NCBI GenBank assembly: GCA_006386115.1
Contig: VFIW01000084.1
Coordinates: 1 to 64,000 of the forward strand
Source: Globisporangium splendens
Lineage: Eukaryota > Oomycota > Peronosporomycetes > Pythiales > Pythiaceae
Length of the DNA: 64,000 bases
Direction: 5' to 3'
Shown here: positions 42,968 through 54,154 of the stretch, one piece after another
Position numbering within the stretch: the first letter of the stretch is position 1
How the letters are laid out: each line of letters starts with the position of its first letter
Made by a program: the position numbers and the translations under genes
The notes under the pieces: model-generated
The model's database searches: none
Told to the model about the DNA's origin: nothing
Seen by the model: only the letters and a program-made list of their open reading frames with translations

Positions 42968-45900
42968 ATGAGCGCGCTCGAAGAACTACAGGAGCTGCTC
43001 AATGCGGAGCCAGACACCGAGCGCATCAGTCTGCGAAGCCGACGCCTCGAGCAGATTGACGTCGAGATGGAGTACCTGCAATTTCACTTTGCCAACATCC
43101 GCCATCTCGACCTCAGCGACAACGAACTCGAGACGCTGCCCGCGGATTTCGGGCTCTTGCTGCCAAAGTTGGTGGCACTGGACATCACGCGCAACAAATT
43201 CTGATCCATCGCGAACGTGGGCGAGATCCTCCAGAAGTGCGGCTCCCTGAAGTCGCTCAGCGTGACGCTCAAGTCTCCCACTGAGGAGGAATTGCTGCTC
43301 GTGGTGCTGCCAAAGCTGCGCATCCTGAACGGCACGCCGCTGTCGAGTCCCGCTTCGCCGCCACCACAAAATCTGCTGTCAGATTCGCCCATCAAGCCCG
43401 TTCACGCGCTCTCGGCGGTCCTTTTGTGCCCATCGACAGCGTCTAGTTCGTCCGCAGGTGGGGATGGCTCGATGACCACGGCTCACACAGGCTCACCTAC
43501 GATCACGTCTCCACAGGACAAGTGCATGCTTCGCCTGCAGTTTGCCAACCTCAAGATGGAGCACCACGCCAAAGAGGACGATGAGAAGGATACACAGCAC
43601 ACCAGTAGCGTCCCAGCAGCAAGAAAACGGTGCACCAAGGGACTTTCGAACCTCGCAGCTGTGACCACGAAGGGGTCCACAATGAAGAAAACCACGAGCG
43701 TGCGACCAACGGAGCTGCCTGCGACCATTTCCGACGACAAGACCGACTGGCACAAACTCTTGAAATCACAAACGAGCCATTGTGAGAACAGAGGAGGTCG
43801 AGCCGCAGCTCCAAGAGGTAACGATCCGTCGGCAACGAGCAGCGCCTTGACAAAAGCAACATCGCAACCGCTACTGTCACCAGCAACAGAGACTTTCTTG
43901 TTGCAATTGAAGACTGTGGTCAAGGCGTTCCATCAGTGCGACCAGAACAAAGACTCTGCCTCCAGTCAGCAGCAGCTCATGGTCTACGAACAGCTCGATT
44001 GCCATGTCGACAAACTCGCGTCGCAATTGAGCCGCCAGGAAAGCGAGCACGTTCAAAGCAGCAGCACCAGCAGCCACGCAAACAAGTCGCCGACTATCGG
44101 TGCGATGAAGAAAGGCATCGCGATGCTGCAGACGCGCTGGAATCTGCTCGAAGTGTGTGGACTCTACGGCGTCGAGAAAGCAAACGGCGTGGATGGGACA
44201 CTGGGCAACGCGTTTGCACAACTGCTGCAGATGCAAAAGGATGTACTCGTCGCGCTGCAGCGGCAGCAAGCAACGGTTGTCGCGGCACAATCTCAAGCAG
44301 CTTCCCGATTCGAGGACAGCAACAGTGGCCACCAACACCAGATGAAAGTGCTGCTCGAAAGCGACCTGGAAGCTGTGCAAGCAAGGCTGCAGCAAGAAAA
44401 AGCGCAACGTGAGCTCGTCGAGCAAGAGAACTGGTCGCTGAAGCGGGAAAATGAATCGTTTAAGCGGAAAACTTCACGGGCGTTCGCTGAAGCGGGGGGA
44501 AGAAGCAGCCCCAGCCCCGCAACGGAGCAGCACGGGCATACCTATGCTTCCAGTGGACCAGCTCAAGCAGCAGTGAGACGGATACGGAAGCGGTCTACTG
44601 CTGCCACGGCAATCACAAATACGAGGATTCCGTCGACAACCAGCGCAGCAAATGCGTCTCCGACTTTGGACACTTTTGCGACTTCTAGCAGCAGAAAAGT
44701 TGCAATTCAGATCGGATCCGCCTCTCCTCCACATGGAGATACTTGTACCCGACACAGTGGCTCGACTGTTGCTGTTGCAACGACAGCAGTTATGATCCCA
44801 ACAGCGACTCGTATCCGCAGCCTCACGCTCAAGCAGCTCGTCGATCTGATCCACTGCATCACAGCATCGAAGCAGAAGTACGACACCAAGTGCTTTGACG
44901 TCGGCGCACCGCGAGAGACCATGGAGCAGCACATGTACACGTACTTGAATCAGCGCTTTGGGCTCCACGTGCTCACGGTCGAGTACGCGAGCGCGATCTG
45001 GAAAGGCTGTGAGCAATTTGCAGCACAGGAAAACGACGCCGCGATGTTTCTCGCGCTGCTGCACAACCAGGTCGACGAAGCGTTCGTGAGCATCAAGAAG
45101 AAGCTTCAGCAGGCGCTCGTGGACTTGTTGCGCACGTATTTCCAAGCGAGGTATCCGATGAAACAGGAAACGGCGATTGCGACACTCGTGCAGACGCGAT
45201 TGCAAAACGTGATCTACGAGGAAGAGCGGCATGAAATGCTCACGTACCTCTACGATCCGCAGGACGTACGTGTGTGTCTGGCGTTGCGTTTTTGGGTAAG
45301 TTGCCTTGACTAACCATTGAGCTGTCGGCTTTCCTCATGCATAGAGCGCAACGTTGCTTCGTCTCGTTCGACGGAGAGCAGAGACCTGGAAAGCCACAAA
45401 GAGTCCACCACCACAAGGCAAAGCCGCAACGGCAGCAGTCGTACCATGGACCACATCGACAAAGGTGTCGAAGACGTTAGGCGGTAGCAACCGCCGAAGA
45501 CCGACTGCTGTGACGAGAGCAACAAAAGAACAGACGGCGCTGCCCTTCACCGTGTTCGAGCAAGTGCTGTACGACTACCAGTTGCAGGGCCGTGAGAAGC
45601 TGCTCGAGGGTTTTCGCGCTACCTTTGAGAGCTACGACACCGAGCACGTTGGAGTCATCAACCATGTAAGTTCATACCATGTTGGCGTGTTCTCCGAGAT
45701 CTAATGACTCATCGCTTGTATGCACAACCACCTACTTGATTGCTGCCTTGCCAACAAACAGGAGTCGTTTGGTGCGATCGTGCGCGAGATCGCACCGACA
45801 AAGGTACCATTTCGCTGTGCTCTTCTCTCAACTGTGGCTCTGTTGCTCTTCTCATCTCTGATATTGCTGTTGATAATGTCCACATGACGTGGACGATCCC

Positions 45901-46111
45901 CGTTTATGCACGTTTTCTTGAATGTCCTCAACAGAGCGACGCTGCGACAGACAAGCTATTGGCGACCGTGGACCCGTTCCACCACGATGTCGTCACGTTT
46001 TCCGGCGCCGTGAGCTGCCTGCTCGTTGAGATCCGCGCCATGACGACGGGACAATCGCCTGCGAAAGCAGCAGCACTGCCACGCACCAAACCACAGACCG
46101 GTGTAGTTTGA
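42968..46111 (+). CDS. LRR, coiled-coil and EF-hand-like protein, in-frame TGA
   Basis: Four exons (42968-45295, 45345-45665, 45762-45803, 45935-46111), all phase 0; 955 codons plus stop. Short LRRs (residues about 30-80, IRHLDLSDNELETLPADFGL), an LRR cap ending KLRILNGTPL, a Ser/Thr-rich linker, a coiled coil (about 450-510), then a domain with LTLKQLVDLIHCITASK and EQHMYTYLNQRFGLHVLTVE. The C-terminus has two degenerate EF hands (FRATFESYDTEHVGVINHE, VDPFHHDVVTFSGA). This architecture suggests a cilium or basal-body protein (inference). Codon 79 (43202-43204) is TGA, just after DITRNKF, while coding character and LRR continue straight on (SIANVGEILQKCG). It is therefore a recent pseudogene, a readthrough gene or a sequence error. 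Donor choice at 45296 (GTAAGT) is preferred to 45266 (GTACGT). Confidence 0.72.
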
Positions 46112-46233
46112 AAGGAAGAATGAAGAAAACAATCGATAGATCTTTAATTATTGTGTAGCGAATTTGCCCAGTAGAAAGGAAGTTTGCTGGGGTATGCTGT
46201 CCTCCACACGCGAGAGAGAAAAGAGGTTTTCTG

Positions 46234-47784
46234 TTAGTAGCCTTGCTCGAATGCGTTCCAGAACTGCTCCCTTTCTTCGCGTTCTCTCTCGATCACTGGT
46301 ACTGCAGTAGTTTGCGTGATGGAGCTAGCAGACACACGCCTTTGCACGTCCATTACTTGTAGCATCGCGAGCTTAATCAGCGCATCTTCCACTGCAACGC
46401 ACGCGCTACCGATCCACAGATAATGGGAGCAGCTCGCAATCTCGGGCGAAGGCGAAGGAACATACAACAGGAACGCATCACTGGACGCCAAATCCTCGGA
46501 ATCGTACTCGGTCAACTGATCCCACGATCCTTCTCCATCGTCATCGATGCTGTCGAGAACGAATAATAACGGTTTATCGCCCTGAACCTTGAGAGCAGCA
46601 AGCTCAGCCCCAATTTCGTAGCTACAGACGTCGTTGGCACCGTCCCGATTACCCCGTGCAGATGTGATTGGCATGACCGAAGGTGCAGCAGGGCTAGTCG
46701 TTTCCATCCACGCCAGTTCGTCCGCGTACCCAAAGCGATCGCAATAATCTTGCACGACATTGTCATTCTCTGATGCCTCGTCGATTTCAACAATGTTGAG
46801 CTCATGCAGTGCAGCATTTTCCTGATCGTTGGCGTCTCCACGGGAAAGAAATGACAATCGAACACGAATCATGCGCTTCACATGGCGTCTCGCTTCGGCG
46901 ACACCACTCACGATGTCGCACGCGTAGCCTTTCCAGATCGTCACCTCTTGCGGAGAGCTCATAAACACGAAAATGCCTCTGGACCACACGATCGGACGCC
47001 ACGATCTCGCGTCGTACGTGACCACGACAGGTGATTGCTGCGTTGCGCTGGCGGTAGTTCCTTCTGGATTAACGGCGTAGTGGCATGTTTTCAAGACCAG
47101 CGTCTCGGGATCATGCGCAGCGTGCGGTGCAAGACGGTACAACACATTCCGCGATGGCGTATCTTGCGAGAATGCAGTGAACGAGGCGAGTTCCTGCTCC
47201 CAGGCGATGAGTTGACACAGGAACGCGGTGTTGGGGCTCGCGATCGCCCGCTTGTCTTTCACAAACGCCAGCGCGACGCGGAAACTGAGAGGGGCATTCT
47301 CTTCGTGGTGATTTTGCTGCTGTTGATGCATGACATACGCGACGGCAAACGCACAGGAGCGAGAGATGCCCTGATAGCAATGGATGAGCGCTTTGCCAGC
47401 CACAGATCGCTGTGCATCATTGACAAAATCGATCACTTGGTAGAAAAACCACGTGAGGTCTTCTCGAGTGTCGTCACGAAGCGCGAACTCGAGAACTTGA
47501 AGCTTCGAACGGAACGCTGCATCATCTTTTCCCTGAGAGGGAGAAGCAGCAGCCTCGGCGCACAATTCCTTGCAACAGTTCACGACGTGCGTGATCCCGA
47601 GTGCTCGCAATAGACTCATGTCACTCGCGACGGCGACATTGCTCACGTAAAGGAACTCGGGGACAATCTCCGAGCACACATCCACGAATTCGTCTAGGAT
47701 CCTGGATTTGCGCACACTTTCGGGGATCAGAAATCTGTCCGCTGTTTCGTTTTCTTCTTGTGTGGACGCTGTCACCGTTGGCAT
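46234..47784 (-). CDS. MKP1-like dual-specificity phosphatase with gelsolin-like tail
   Basis: 516 aa. DSP domain about residues 30-195: IVPEFLYVSNVAVASD, then the general-acid segment FALRDDTREDL and the active-site loop HCYQGISRS (C136, R142). It continues with gelsolin-like repeats (about 240-500): IVWSRGIFVFMSSPQEVTIWKG and SHYLWIGSACVAVEDAL. Phosphatase plus gelsolin-like region is the arrangement of plant MKP1, which dephosphorylates stress MAP kinases in the cytosol. It is convergent with the LRR/EF-hand gene (122 bp between stops). The ATG at 47784 (MPTVTAS) gives a complete domain, but a 5' exon coding for a myristoylated head may exist (next entry). Confidence 0.85.
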   Translation of the reverse strand: MPTVTASTQEENETADRFLIPESVRKSRILDEFVDVCSEIVPEFLYVSNVAVASDMSLLRALGITHVVNCCKELCAEAAASPSQGKDDAAFRSKLQVLEFALRDDTREDLTWFFYQVIDFVNDAQRSVAGKALIHCYQGISRSCAFAVAYVMHQQQQNHHEENAPLSFRVALAFVKDKRAIASPNTAFLCQLIAWEQELASFTAFSQDTPSRNVLYRLAPHAAHDPETLVLKTCHYAVNPEGTTASATQQSPVVVTYDARSWRPIVWSRGIFVFMSSPQEVTIWKGYACDIVSGVAEARRHVKRMIRVRLSFLSRGDANDQENAALHELNIVEIDEASENDNVVQDYCDRFGYADELAWMETTSPAAPSVMPITSARGNRDGANDVCSYEIGAELAALKVQGDKPLLFVLDSIDDDGEGSWDQLTEYDSEDLASSDAFLLYVPSPSPEIASCSHYLWIGSACVAVEDALIKLAMLQVMDVQRRVSASSITQTTAVPVIEREREEREQFWNAFEQGY

Positions 47785-47790
47785 AGGAAC

Positions 47791-48051
47791 CTAAAGTTTA
47801 TCGTGGAGCAGTGCATGCGCTGGGGGTTGGATACGTAAGGAGGCTGAAGAAATTTGGGGATTCGCTTCATCAAAAGCTCCTGGAGCCTCTTTCTCTTGGC
47901 TTAGAGGGCGTGACGATTGTTGAGCATCATGGTCGACTGGACTCTTGCTCACGCCGTTCGTCTTGGCCACGACCGAGGCCGATGGTACTTTCTTCTTTGT
48001 CGATGGCAGCACATCCACGAACGCATCCTGAGATGACTGTCGATTGCCCAT
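47791..48051 (-). CDS. Possible 5' exon of the phosphatase (MGNRQSS head)
   Basis: The ATG at 48051 opens a frame MGNRQSSQDAFVDV, an N-myristoylation-type start (Gly2, Ser6). It continues for 87 codons to a TAG seven bases before the phosphatase ATG. That TAG could be a splice acceptor (TTTAG/GTTCCTATG). A phase-0 donor GGC/GTGAGC lies in the head near 47950, so splicing could fuse about 34 residues to the phosphatase. Otherwise it is an upstream ORF or a separate small gene. Confidence 0.35.
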   Translation of the reverse strand: MGNRQSSQDAFVDVLPSTKKKVPSASVVAKTNGVSKSPVDHDAQQSSRPLSQEKEAPGAFDEANPQISSASLRIQPPAHALLHDKL

Positions 48052-48383
48052 TAGACTCACTCAGCACGTCGTTCGTTCAGGCGTCAGGAGCGCTTCAAAA
48101 TGGATCACCAGCACCTGTGAAAACGACGCCAGCACACCTGAAAATAAGTGGAGGGCAGAGAGCCAACGCACAATAACCTAAAGTGCGTCAATTACGATCT
48201 ATTTGCTATAGAGTATATATAGTATACACGCTCTACCTTTGTCTCGTCGACTCTCTCCCTCTAAGCTTTGAACAACGTCGGAGCCTGGTCTGATCTCTAA
48301 CTTTTGCTTCATTTTGGCGCGCCGGACCATCGAAAATTGCGTCGGGCGTTAAATAATTCTCTTTCTCTCATCCCGCCTCTCTC
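48052..48383. other. Intergenic, TA-rich core
   Basis: Upstream of the phosphatase and 3' of the thaumatin-like gene. A TA-rich stretch (TATAGAGTATATATAGTATAC, about 48208-48228) is the only feature. Confidence 0.4.
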
Positions 48384-49530
48384 CTATATGATGTCCTTGG
48401 CCGAGACAAAGGAAATGGCGTCGGAGCTGCGTCGGTCGGGCCAGTGGTAGTGTACATCGGCGACCACACGCCGTCGGTACCGCACGATAAGCGCGACACA
48501 CACGATGCACACGACGGTGCCACCAAGCGCCCCGGCGACGTACGCTGCCGCCGACGAATCGTCAGCTGAAGTAGACCGCGTGATGACTTCGGAGACCGCT
48601 GGTGTCGGTGCGGATGTCGTCACCGTCGGTACGGAATTGGTGTCGCCGACGAGCACGCCGCTCTCCAGCGCTTTCTTGCTGGCGTCGTCGTCGACCCAGT
48701 AGCCAGGCAAGCTCCAGTCAGTCTCCGCATCTGAGACCAATGCCAAAGCCAACAGACATTCTCAGGTTTAGTCCATGCACCTCGATCTAGCGGTTTACGT
48801 CATAGAAATATGAACGTACCGGCTGTGGACGGACAGAAGACGACTTGGAACTCGACGCCTGCGCCGCACGAGTGCGTCTTCTCGTCCTGCTGCGGGAACT
48901 GGTACGCGTCGTCGCAGCCGTCGGCGAGGCACACGAGTTTGCGGCAGTTGTCGCTCGCGTAGGTCACTTTCGGTGTGATCTGCAGCGGCACATTGAAACC
49001 CACGCCGCCTGTGAGCGTCTTGCAGTCCTCGAGGGTCATGCAGTGCTCCGGCTAAACATATGCACAGTTAATTTTAGTACAAGAGCGTTTTGCATGGACG
49101 GCTCTGTCAAATGAAAAAATGGCAGGAGGCGGCACTTACTCCACTCAAGGGTCCCGTCGGGATGATGCTGATGTCGAACCACGTCTTGTTAAACGCGTCC
49201 ACTGAGAACTCCGCCACTACGTATGGTCATACGCACACAAACAGAATGAGCACCACAGATGCATCAGATACACAGAAGGACACGCATGGACGTACGCGTG
49301 GCCTGGGTCGTGATGCCGTAGCGGTACGCGCGGATGCTGCCGGGGTGGAGATCGAACGTCACGCTCGCGTTCTCAGCGATGCGCGTGAGGTTCTGTCCGT
49401 CGTAGAGCTTCATGGCGTCGACGCAGTGGTTGACCACGTGGACCGCCGTGCCGCCCGCCACTGTCGCCATTAAGGCGGCTGCCATTAGCATGCGCATTAG
49501 CACCCCGCGTCGGCGGAATGGCGGCGTCAT
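48384..49530 (-). CDS. Thaumatin-like type-I membrane protein (TLP-TM1)
   Basis: Four exons (49530-49296, 49216-49140, 49051-48820, 48730-48384), all phase-consistent; 296 aa from the ATG at 49530, or 285 from 49497 (MRMLMAAALMATVAGG). Signal peptide, then a small thaumatin-like domain (VHVVNHCVDAMKLYDGQN, VAEFSVDAFNKTWFDISI, LVCLADGCDDAYQFPQQDE, FQVVFCPS). A short Ser/Thr stalk follows, one transmembrane helix (YVAGALGGTVVCIVCVALIV) and a basic cytoplasmic tail with RYRRR and ending SAKDII. It has one intron more than its relatives at 51 and 62 kb (after the first half and after the domain). Predicted plasma-membrane surface protein. Ligand unknown; thaumatin-like folds often bind beta-glucan. 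Confidence 0.82.
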
Positions 49531-50966
49531 CACTGGAAGCGCGCGCACGTGGGGGATGAAAAGTAGAACAACAACACGCAGGAACGCCTCTTCTTCGTTT
49601 TCTTCCCGCAGAACTGAGGCAATCGCGCAATGCGGACGACAGACGCCGCGGACGAAGCGAGCGGTACACAAAGCAAAGCGAGGTGAGACCTTGCTTCTGG
49701 TGTGCTGTTGCACCAGACCCTGCGCCGTTTATGTTTGAGAAATTGGCTCGTCTGCGTTCCGACCGAGTGCAACAAGAAAGCGACCTGTCAGCGCGGAACG
49801 CCGGCGCTTTTCGAAAACATGATGCCAAATGGAGCAGAAAAGAGAACACTTGCATCGGTTGATAGAACGAATGAGGAAGGGATTAATGTTTGAGGGTGTT
49901 GAGTGGAGAAGGAACAGCGGTTATGGAGTCGGATCTTCGAACGAAAATGGTGGAACTGGCTAGAGTGATGGTCGTTTTCGTGGCTTCTTTGCTCCCTCCC
50001 GCATTGCAGAGCGATCAGCGAATCGGGTTGCAGAGTTACTTACAAATCCGCACAACGTGCAGAACGAATTGTACTATTTTACACAGGTCAACAGGTGAGC
50101 CCATGCATACAGTTTGTCTTAGTACGCCTATAAAATCACATTGCGAATTGATCTATACAGGTGTTGCAAATTTTGGCTCGTTTCACTCGAGCAACGGTGA
50201 TGCACCAGCGTCAAGCGACAGTTGGCAAACACAATCGCACAAATCAATATCTTTGGTCGTTTAATGTCCGTTATGGAAACACTTGTCTACTGTGATTAGT
50301 GAGAAATTGTTGCACTTCCCAAAACTCACAAAGAGGACGCTTTGGTTAAACAACGAACAAAATACGACAGATCAACCAGGACACACCAATGCCGAAGACT
50401 ATCCACACACATGAGGGAAAGGCTCGCATTCTGCGGCTCTATGCGCTGCACCACTCCACCGAATGAGTATGCTACAATGTGTCGACAGTGTGAGGAGCTG
50501 CAAATGCGAACCGAATGCACATTGATGAGATTATATTAGCTCCTCTGTGTGCCTCGCATCCTTCGGCATGCCTAGTTGAAGTTCGTGGTCGTTCCTGAAA
50601 TGAGCATATGCCACCCTTGCTCTCTCTTGAATCGCATTCTCTCTCGGTGCTTTTCCTCGGCGTACTTCAGCATTCGTCATTAATGCGTTCATGCTTCTCT
50701 TGCAATAAACACTCGGTATGTACGATCTTCCTCATGTGTGTGGCTCTCTCTATGCATAATGAGTTCGTCCTCATTTTCATGCACAAAGAGCTCCATTGCG
50801 ATGGGATCAAGTAAAAGAAGAATGGGATGGAGACATGAACATATAAAGACGTGCGTAATATTTAACTTCCCAAAAAAAACAAATCCGGCATGTAAAGAGA
50901 GTGTGATTCGGTTGGTCGAGAGTTGCTGGCCCGGCCGCGCCACACTTCACTCGTATGGGGACGAGT
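49531..50966. other. Intergenic, nothing recognised
   Basis: Upstream of TLP-TM1 and 3' of TLP-TM2. Short frames only. Confidence 0.45.
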
Positions 50967-52507
50967 CTAAATGCACTGGATGTTGTCGATCGGCGTGAGC
51001 ATGGCCTCAGCGTCACCCGGCAGCACCGAGAGCACCGAGTCCTTGCACTCCACGGTCTCCTGCTCCAACGCCTTCTTCTTCTTGGCTGTGACGAACACGG
51101 CGACACCGGCAACGCACCCGACGCCGGCCAAGACCGTCAGCAGCGTGCCGCTGGCTTTGCTGGAGCTGGTCTCCGCGGTCTGCGCCGACACGTTGGTGCC
51201 GCCACTGGCGCTGTCTCCGGCTTGGCGCACGCTGTTCAAGGTCGACGAGCCGAACTCCGCCGCTGGCGCAGGCGTGAGCGCACCGGCTTCGAGACTCTGG
51301 TCGTTGTCGCTGCCAGCACTCGCTTCGGAGCCAACAGTGTCGAAACCAGCATAGCTCGAGGCAGCTGAGCCAGTGAAACCAGAGCCGACAGAGCTGCCGA
51401 CGGAGCCCGAGCCAACGGAGCCAGAACCAACGTCAGCCGAGCGGAAGGCGTCGCCGTCAGTCGAGCTAGAGCTGGAGCCTTGCACCTCCGCGTCACCCGA
51501 TCCCGAGGAAAGAGCGTCCATGGATCGGTCGATACCGAGCATGGCGAGGACATCGTTGCTCGCCGTTGGTTCTGGGGTTGGTTCAGGCGTTGGCGCCTCG
51601 GTGGTTGGCTCTGGGGTTGGTTCTGGAGATGGAACCTCAGTCGTTGGCTCCGGAGTCGGCACCTGGGTCGTCGGTTCTGGGGTTGGCGCCTGAGTAGTAG
51701 GTTCTGGGGTTGGCGCCTGAGTAGTAGGTTCTGGGGTTGGTGCCTGAGTCGTTGGCTCTGGGGTTGGTGCCTGAGTAGTAGGTTCTGGCGTTGGTGCTTG
51801 GGTCGTTGGCACCGGGGTCGGAGCCTGCGTGGTTGGCTGCGGCGTAGGCGCCTGGGTCGTTGGCGTTGGGGTGGACGACTGCGAGCCGCCTGAGCCACCA
51901 GGGCAGAACGTCACCGTCACGGGGTTGCTCATGGGGCACGCGTGGGTCTTGGTGTCGTCCTTCGGGTACTGGTACGCGTCCACGCAGCCGTCGCTCATGC
52001 ACGTCACGGTCTGGCACCCGCTCGGCGCGATCTGCATCGGCATGTTGTAGCCAACGCCACCGGTCAGATCCTTGCACGCCTGCAGGCTCGGGCAGTACTC
52101 GGGACCGGACTTTGGGCCGGTCGGGATGATACTGATGTCGTACCAGAGGAAGCCGCCTTCCACAGCAAACTCAGCCACTGCAGATGCACACGACGCATTA
52201 GTTTATACGGTGAGACCGCATGGCACACACACACAATCAAACAAGTCAACAAATGAATAATAAATGCAGACGTACGTGTTGCCTGCGGGTTGACGCCAGC
52301 GCGGAACATGCCGTGGAAGCCGATGGGCAGGTCGCGCGTGGCGGTCGCGCCGGGGCTCATCGTCTGCACCACCGCGTTGTCCCAGAGCTGGATGCTCTCG
52401 CTGCACGAGTTCTTGATGGTCACCGTCGTCGCGTGAGCGCCATAAGCATAGGCATTGAGCGCGAAGAGCGCCACGAGCGCCTTGTGCGCTTGCGAGACGC
52501 CGAGCAT
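50967..52507 (-). CDS. Thaumatin-like membrane protein with mucin-like stalk (TLP-TM2)
   Basis: Two exons, 52507-52276 and 52177-50967; 480 aa. Signal peptide (about 1-25, with LVALFALNAYAYGAHA). Small thaumatin-like domain: VTIKNSCSESIQLWDN, LPIGFHGMFRAG, AEFAVEGGFLWYDISI, VTCMSDGCVDAYQYPKDD, VTVTFCPGG. A long Pro/Thr stalk of about ten PTPEPTTQA units and a Ser/Gly-rich stretch follow. One transmembrane helix (LLTVLAGVGCVAGVAVFV) precedes KKKK and a short tail ending DNIQCI. The stalk should be heavily O-glycosylated and hold the domain away from the membrane. The intron position and phase after the first subdomain match the other three thaumatin-like genes in this window. Confidence 0.88.
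51580..51870 (-). repeat. 27-bp tandem repeat coding the PTPEPTTQA stalk
   Basis: About ten copies of a 27-bp unit (plus-strand GGTTGGCGCCTGAGTAGTAG and variants) inside the TLP-TM2 gene. Several adjacent units are identical, which points to recent expansion; copy number may vary between isolates. Confidence 0.8.
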
Positions 52508-54154
52508 CGTGCTGCAGTAATAGAGAGAACGAGGGCGAAACTCCTCGTCGATTGCAAATGGCAGAGTGATCGCGAGCGTCGGATGGGGCGAATGGAGGGA
52601 GGAGGAGCGGCGGGAGCGCATACACGCACTGCCGCGATGCGACGAGATGATCTGGACGCTCGCGTGCACAGACAGAGCTGCGCGCTCTCTGCTGTTCAGC
52701 ACCAGGCGAAAAAGCAGTGGAGATACGCAGCAGGTATATTTCGCGATACACAGCAGATATCAATTTCCACAGTATCAAACTTGATGAAAATAGGTGTATT
52801 TACAGCGAAGCAAAAAAATCGAGTGTGTCGATGTCGAGTGCTTGGTGATTATAAAGGCAGATTGCTGAGAGGTGCTGTAGGACAGTGTCCCTGTCAAATT
52901 GTATCCGGGGGATTGGCCAAAAGAGAAGGGCCAAACTGGCTGCCAACAAGAAACTTGATGCTGCTTGGTGAAAAACCTCTTTATAGCGTGTATGGTGCTT
53001 AAAAGTCATTTCGATGTTCCGTCCATATCATTAATTTAGTTTGACTTTCTCCGAGTGTCCCTTCTGAATCAAACCTGCATGAAACAGATAATACGACCTT
53101 TTCAAAGTGATCCTCCATCACATCATCTGGGCTTTGCAAACTAGGGCTTGGTGTACCGCATGGGGCAATAAAACGGGGCAAACCAATCTGTCTGGCTTTT
53201 CTGAAGCGGGTCTTTGCGTCTTGCTGCATGGGTTAAAATGGGACAAACCATGTCAACCTGACTTTCTCAACCTCTCTCATTCTGGTCCACCTACCTAGCG
53301 GACCAGGTACAAAGCAACAAAGCACCACTGCCCACAATATGCAGATGCGAGAGCACATGCGTGTCTTTCGCCATTGGCAGCTCCACCAGATGGACTGGGT
53401 TTCTCCCATTTTCTCAGCATAAGACACGAGGCCGTCAGCCACCAAAGTCTCTGATGCTGCAAAGTTCGTTGAATGGCAGGCACAGCAGATGGCGCTTACG
53501 ACTGTATCCAGACGCCATGGTGGTTGGCTCCTGTCATTCTTTTTATTTGACTCGCGCGGGTGTATCAAATGGTTGACTTTTTTCTTCTTGGTGGTGGTTG
53601 TTGACGCTGGGATCGAATGGATCTTTTGGCATCATGCTAACAACCTAACGCAGTGGATGAGCGGATCCCATCAGTTTCAACGTCTGTGCACCTCTTCTGG
53701 TCCACCCACGCAGTTGTGTTCCACAGAGAGATCCAAGAGATCTTTCGTATGCGATTAGGATCTTTCATGACCACTGTGTCGTACTGTACGCAAGTCAGAT
53801 GGTGCGCAATGGTCACATGAGGTCACATCTTTCGCTGCGCGCGACTCGAGGAGATCTCCCAGCCACACGTCTCTGTAGGCAGTGGGATCATAATTGAATC
53901 CCGAATCATTTCACTGTTGCCACGGTCTGAAAGTCCATCACCGGCGCCTTGACATTCGACACACCACTGCAAGAGCAAACAAAATTGAAGCAAAGTTGAG
54001 CTTGAGAGAAAATAATACCAAGTCCGTTGATACTTTACAATAATAATAGGCCACCACTCCTTCTCGCCTCTTGTGGTGACACGCCTTTCGAGCTCCGTCC
54101 GTGTGGCTTCACTTGACACTGGTGCTGGCAGCGCAGCTATTCAGCCAAATGGGC
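52508..54154. other. Intergenic, nothing recognised
   Basis: Upstream of TLP-TM2 and 3' of the GPCR-PIPK gene. Open frames at 53361-53758 (+) and 53568-53233 (-) overlap and carry no known motif. Confidence 0.45.

Noticed and set aside
32921..43204. Selenocysteine at the two in-frame TGAs
   Set aside because: At the dioxygenase site the sister genes have Trp, not Cys; the LRR site shows no redox context and no SECIS-like hairpin was looked for or seen. Error, pseudogene or readthrough is likelier.
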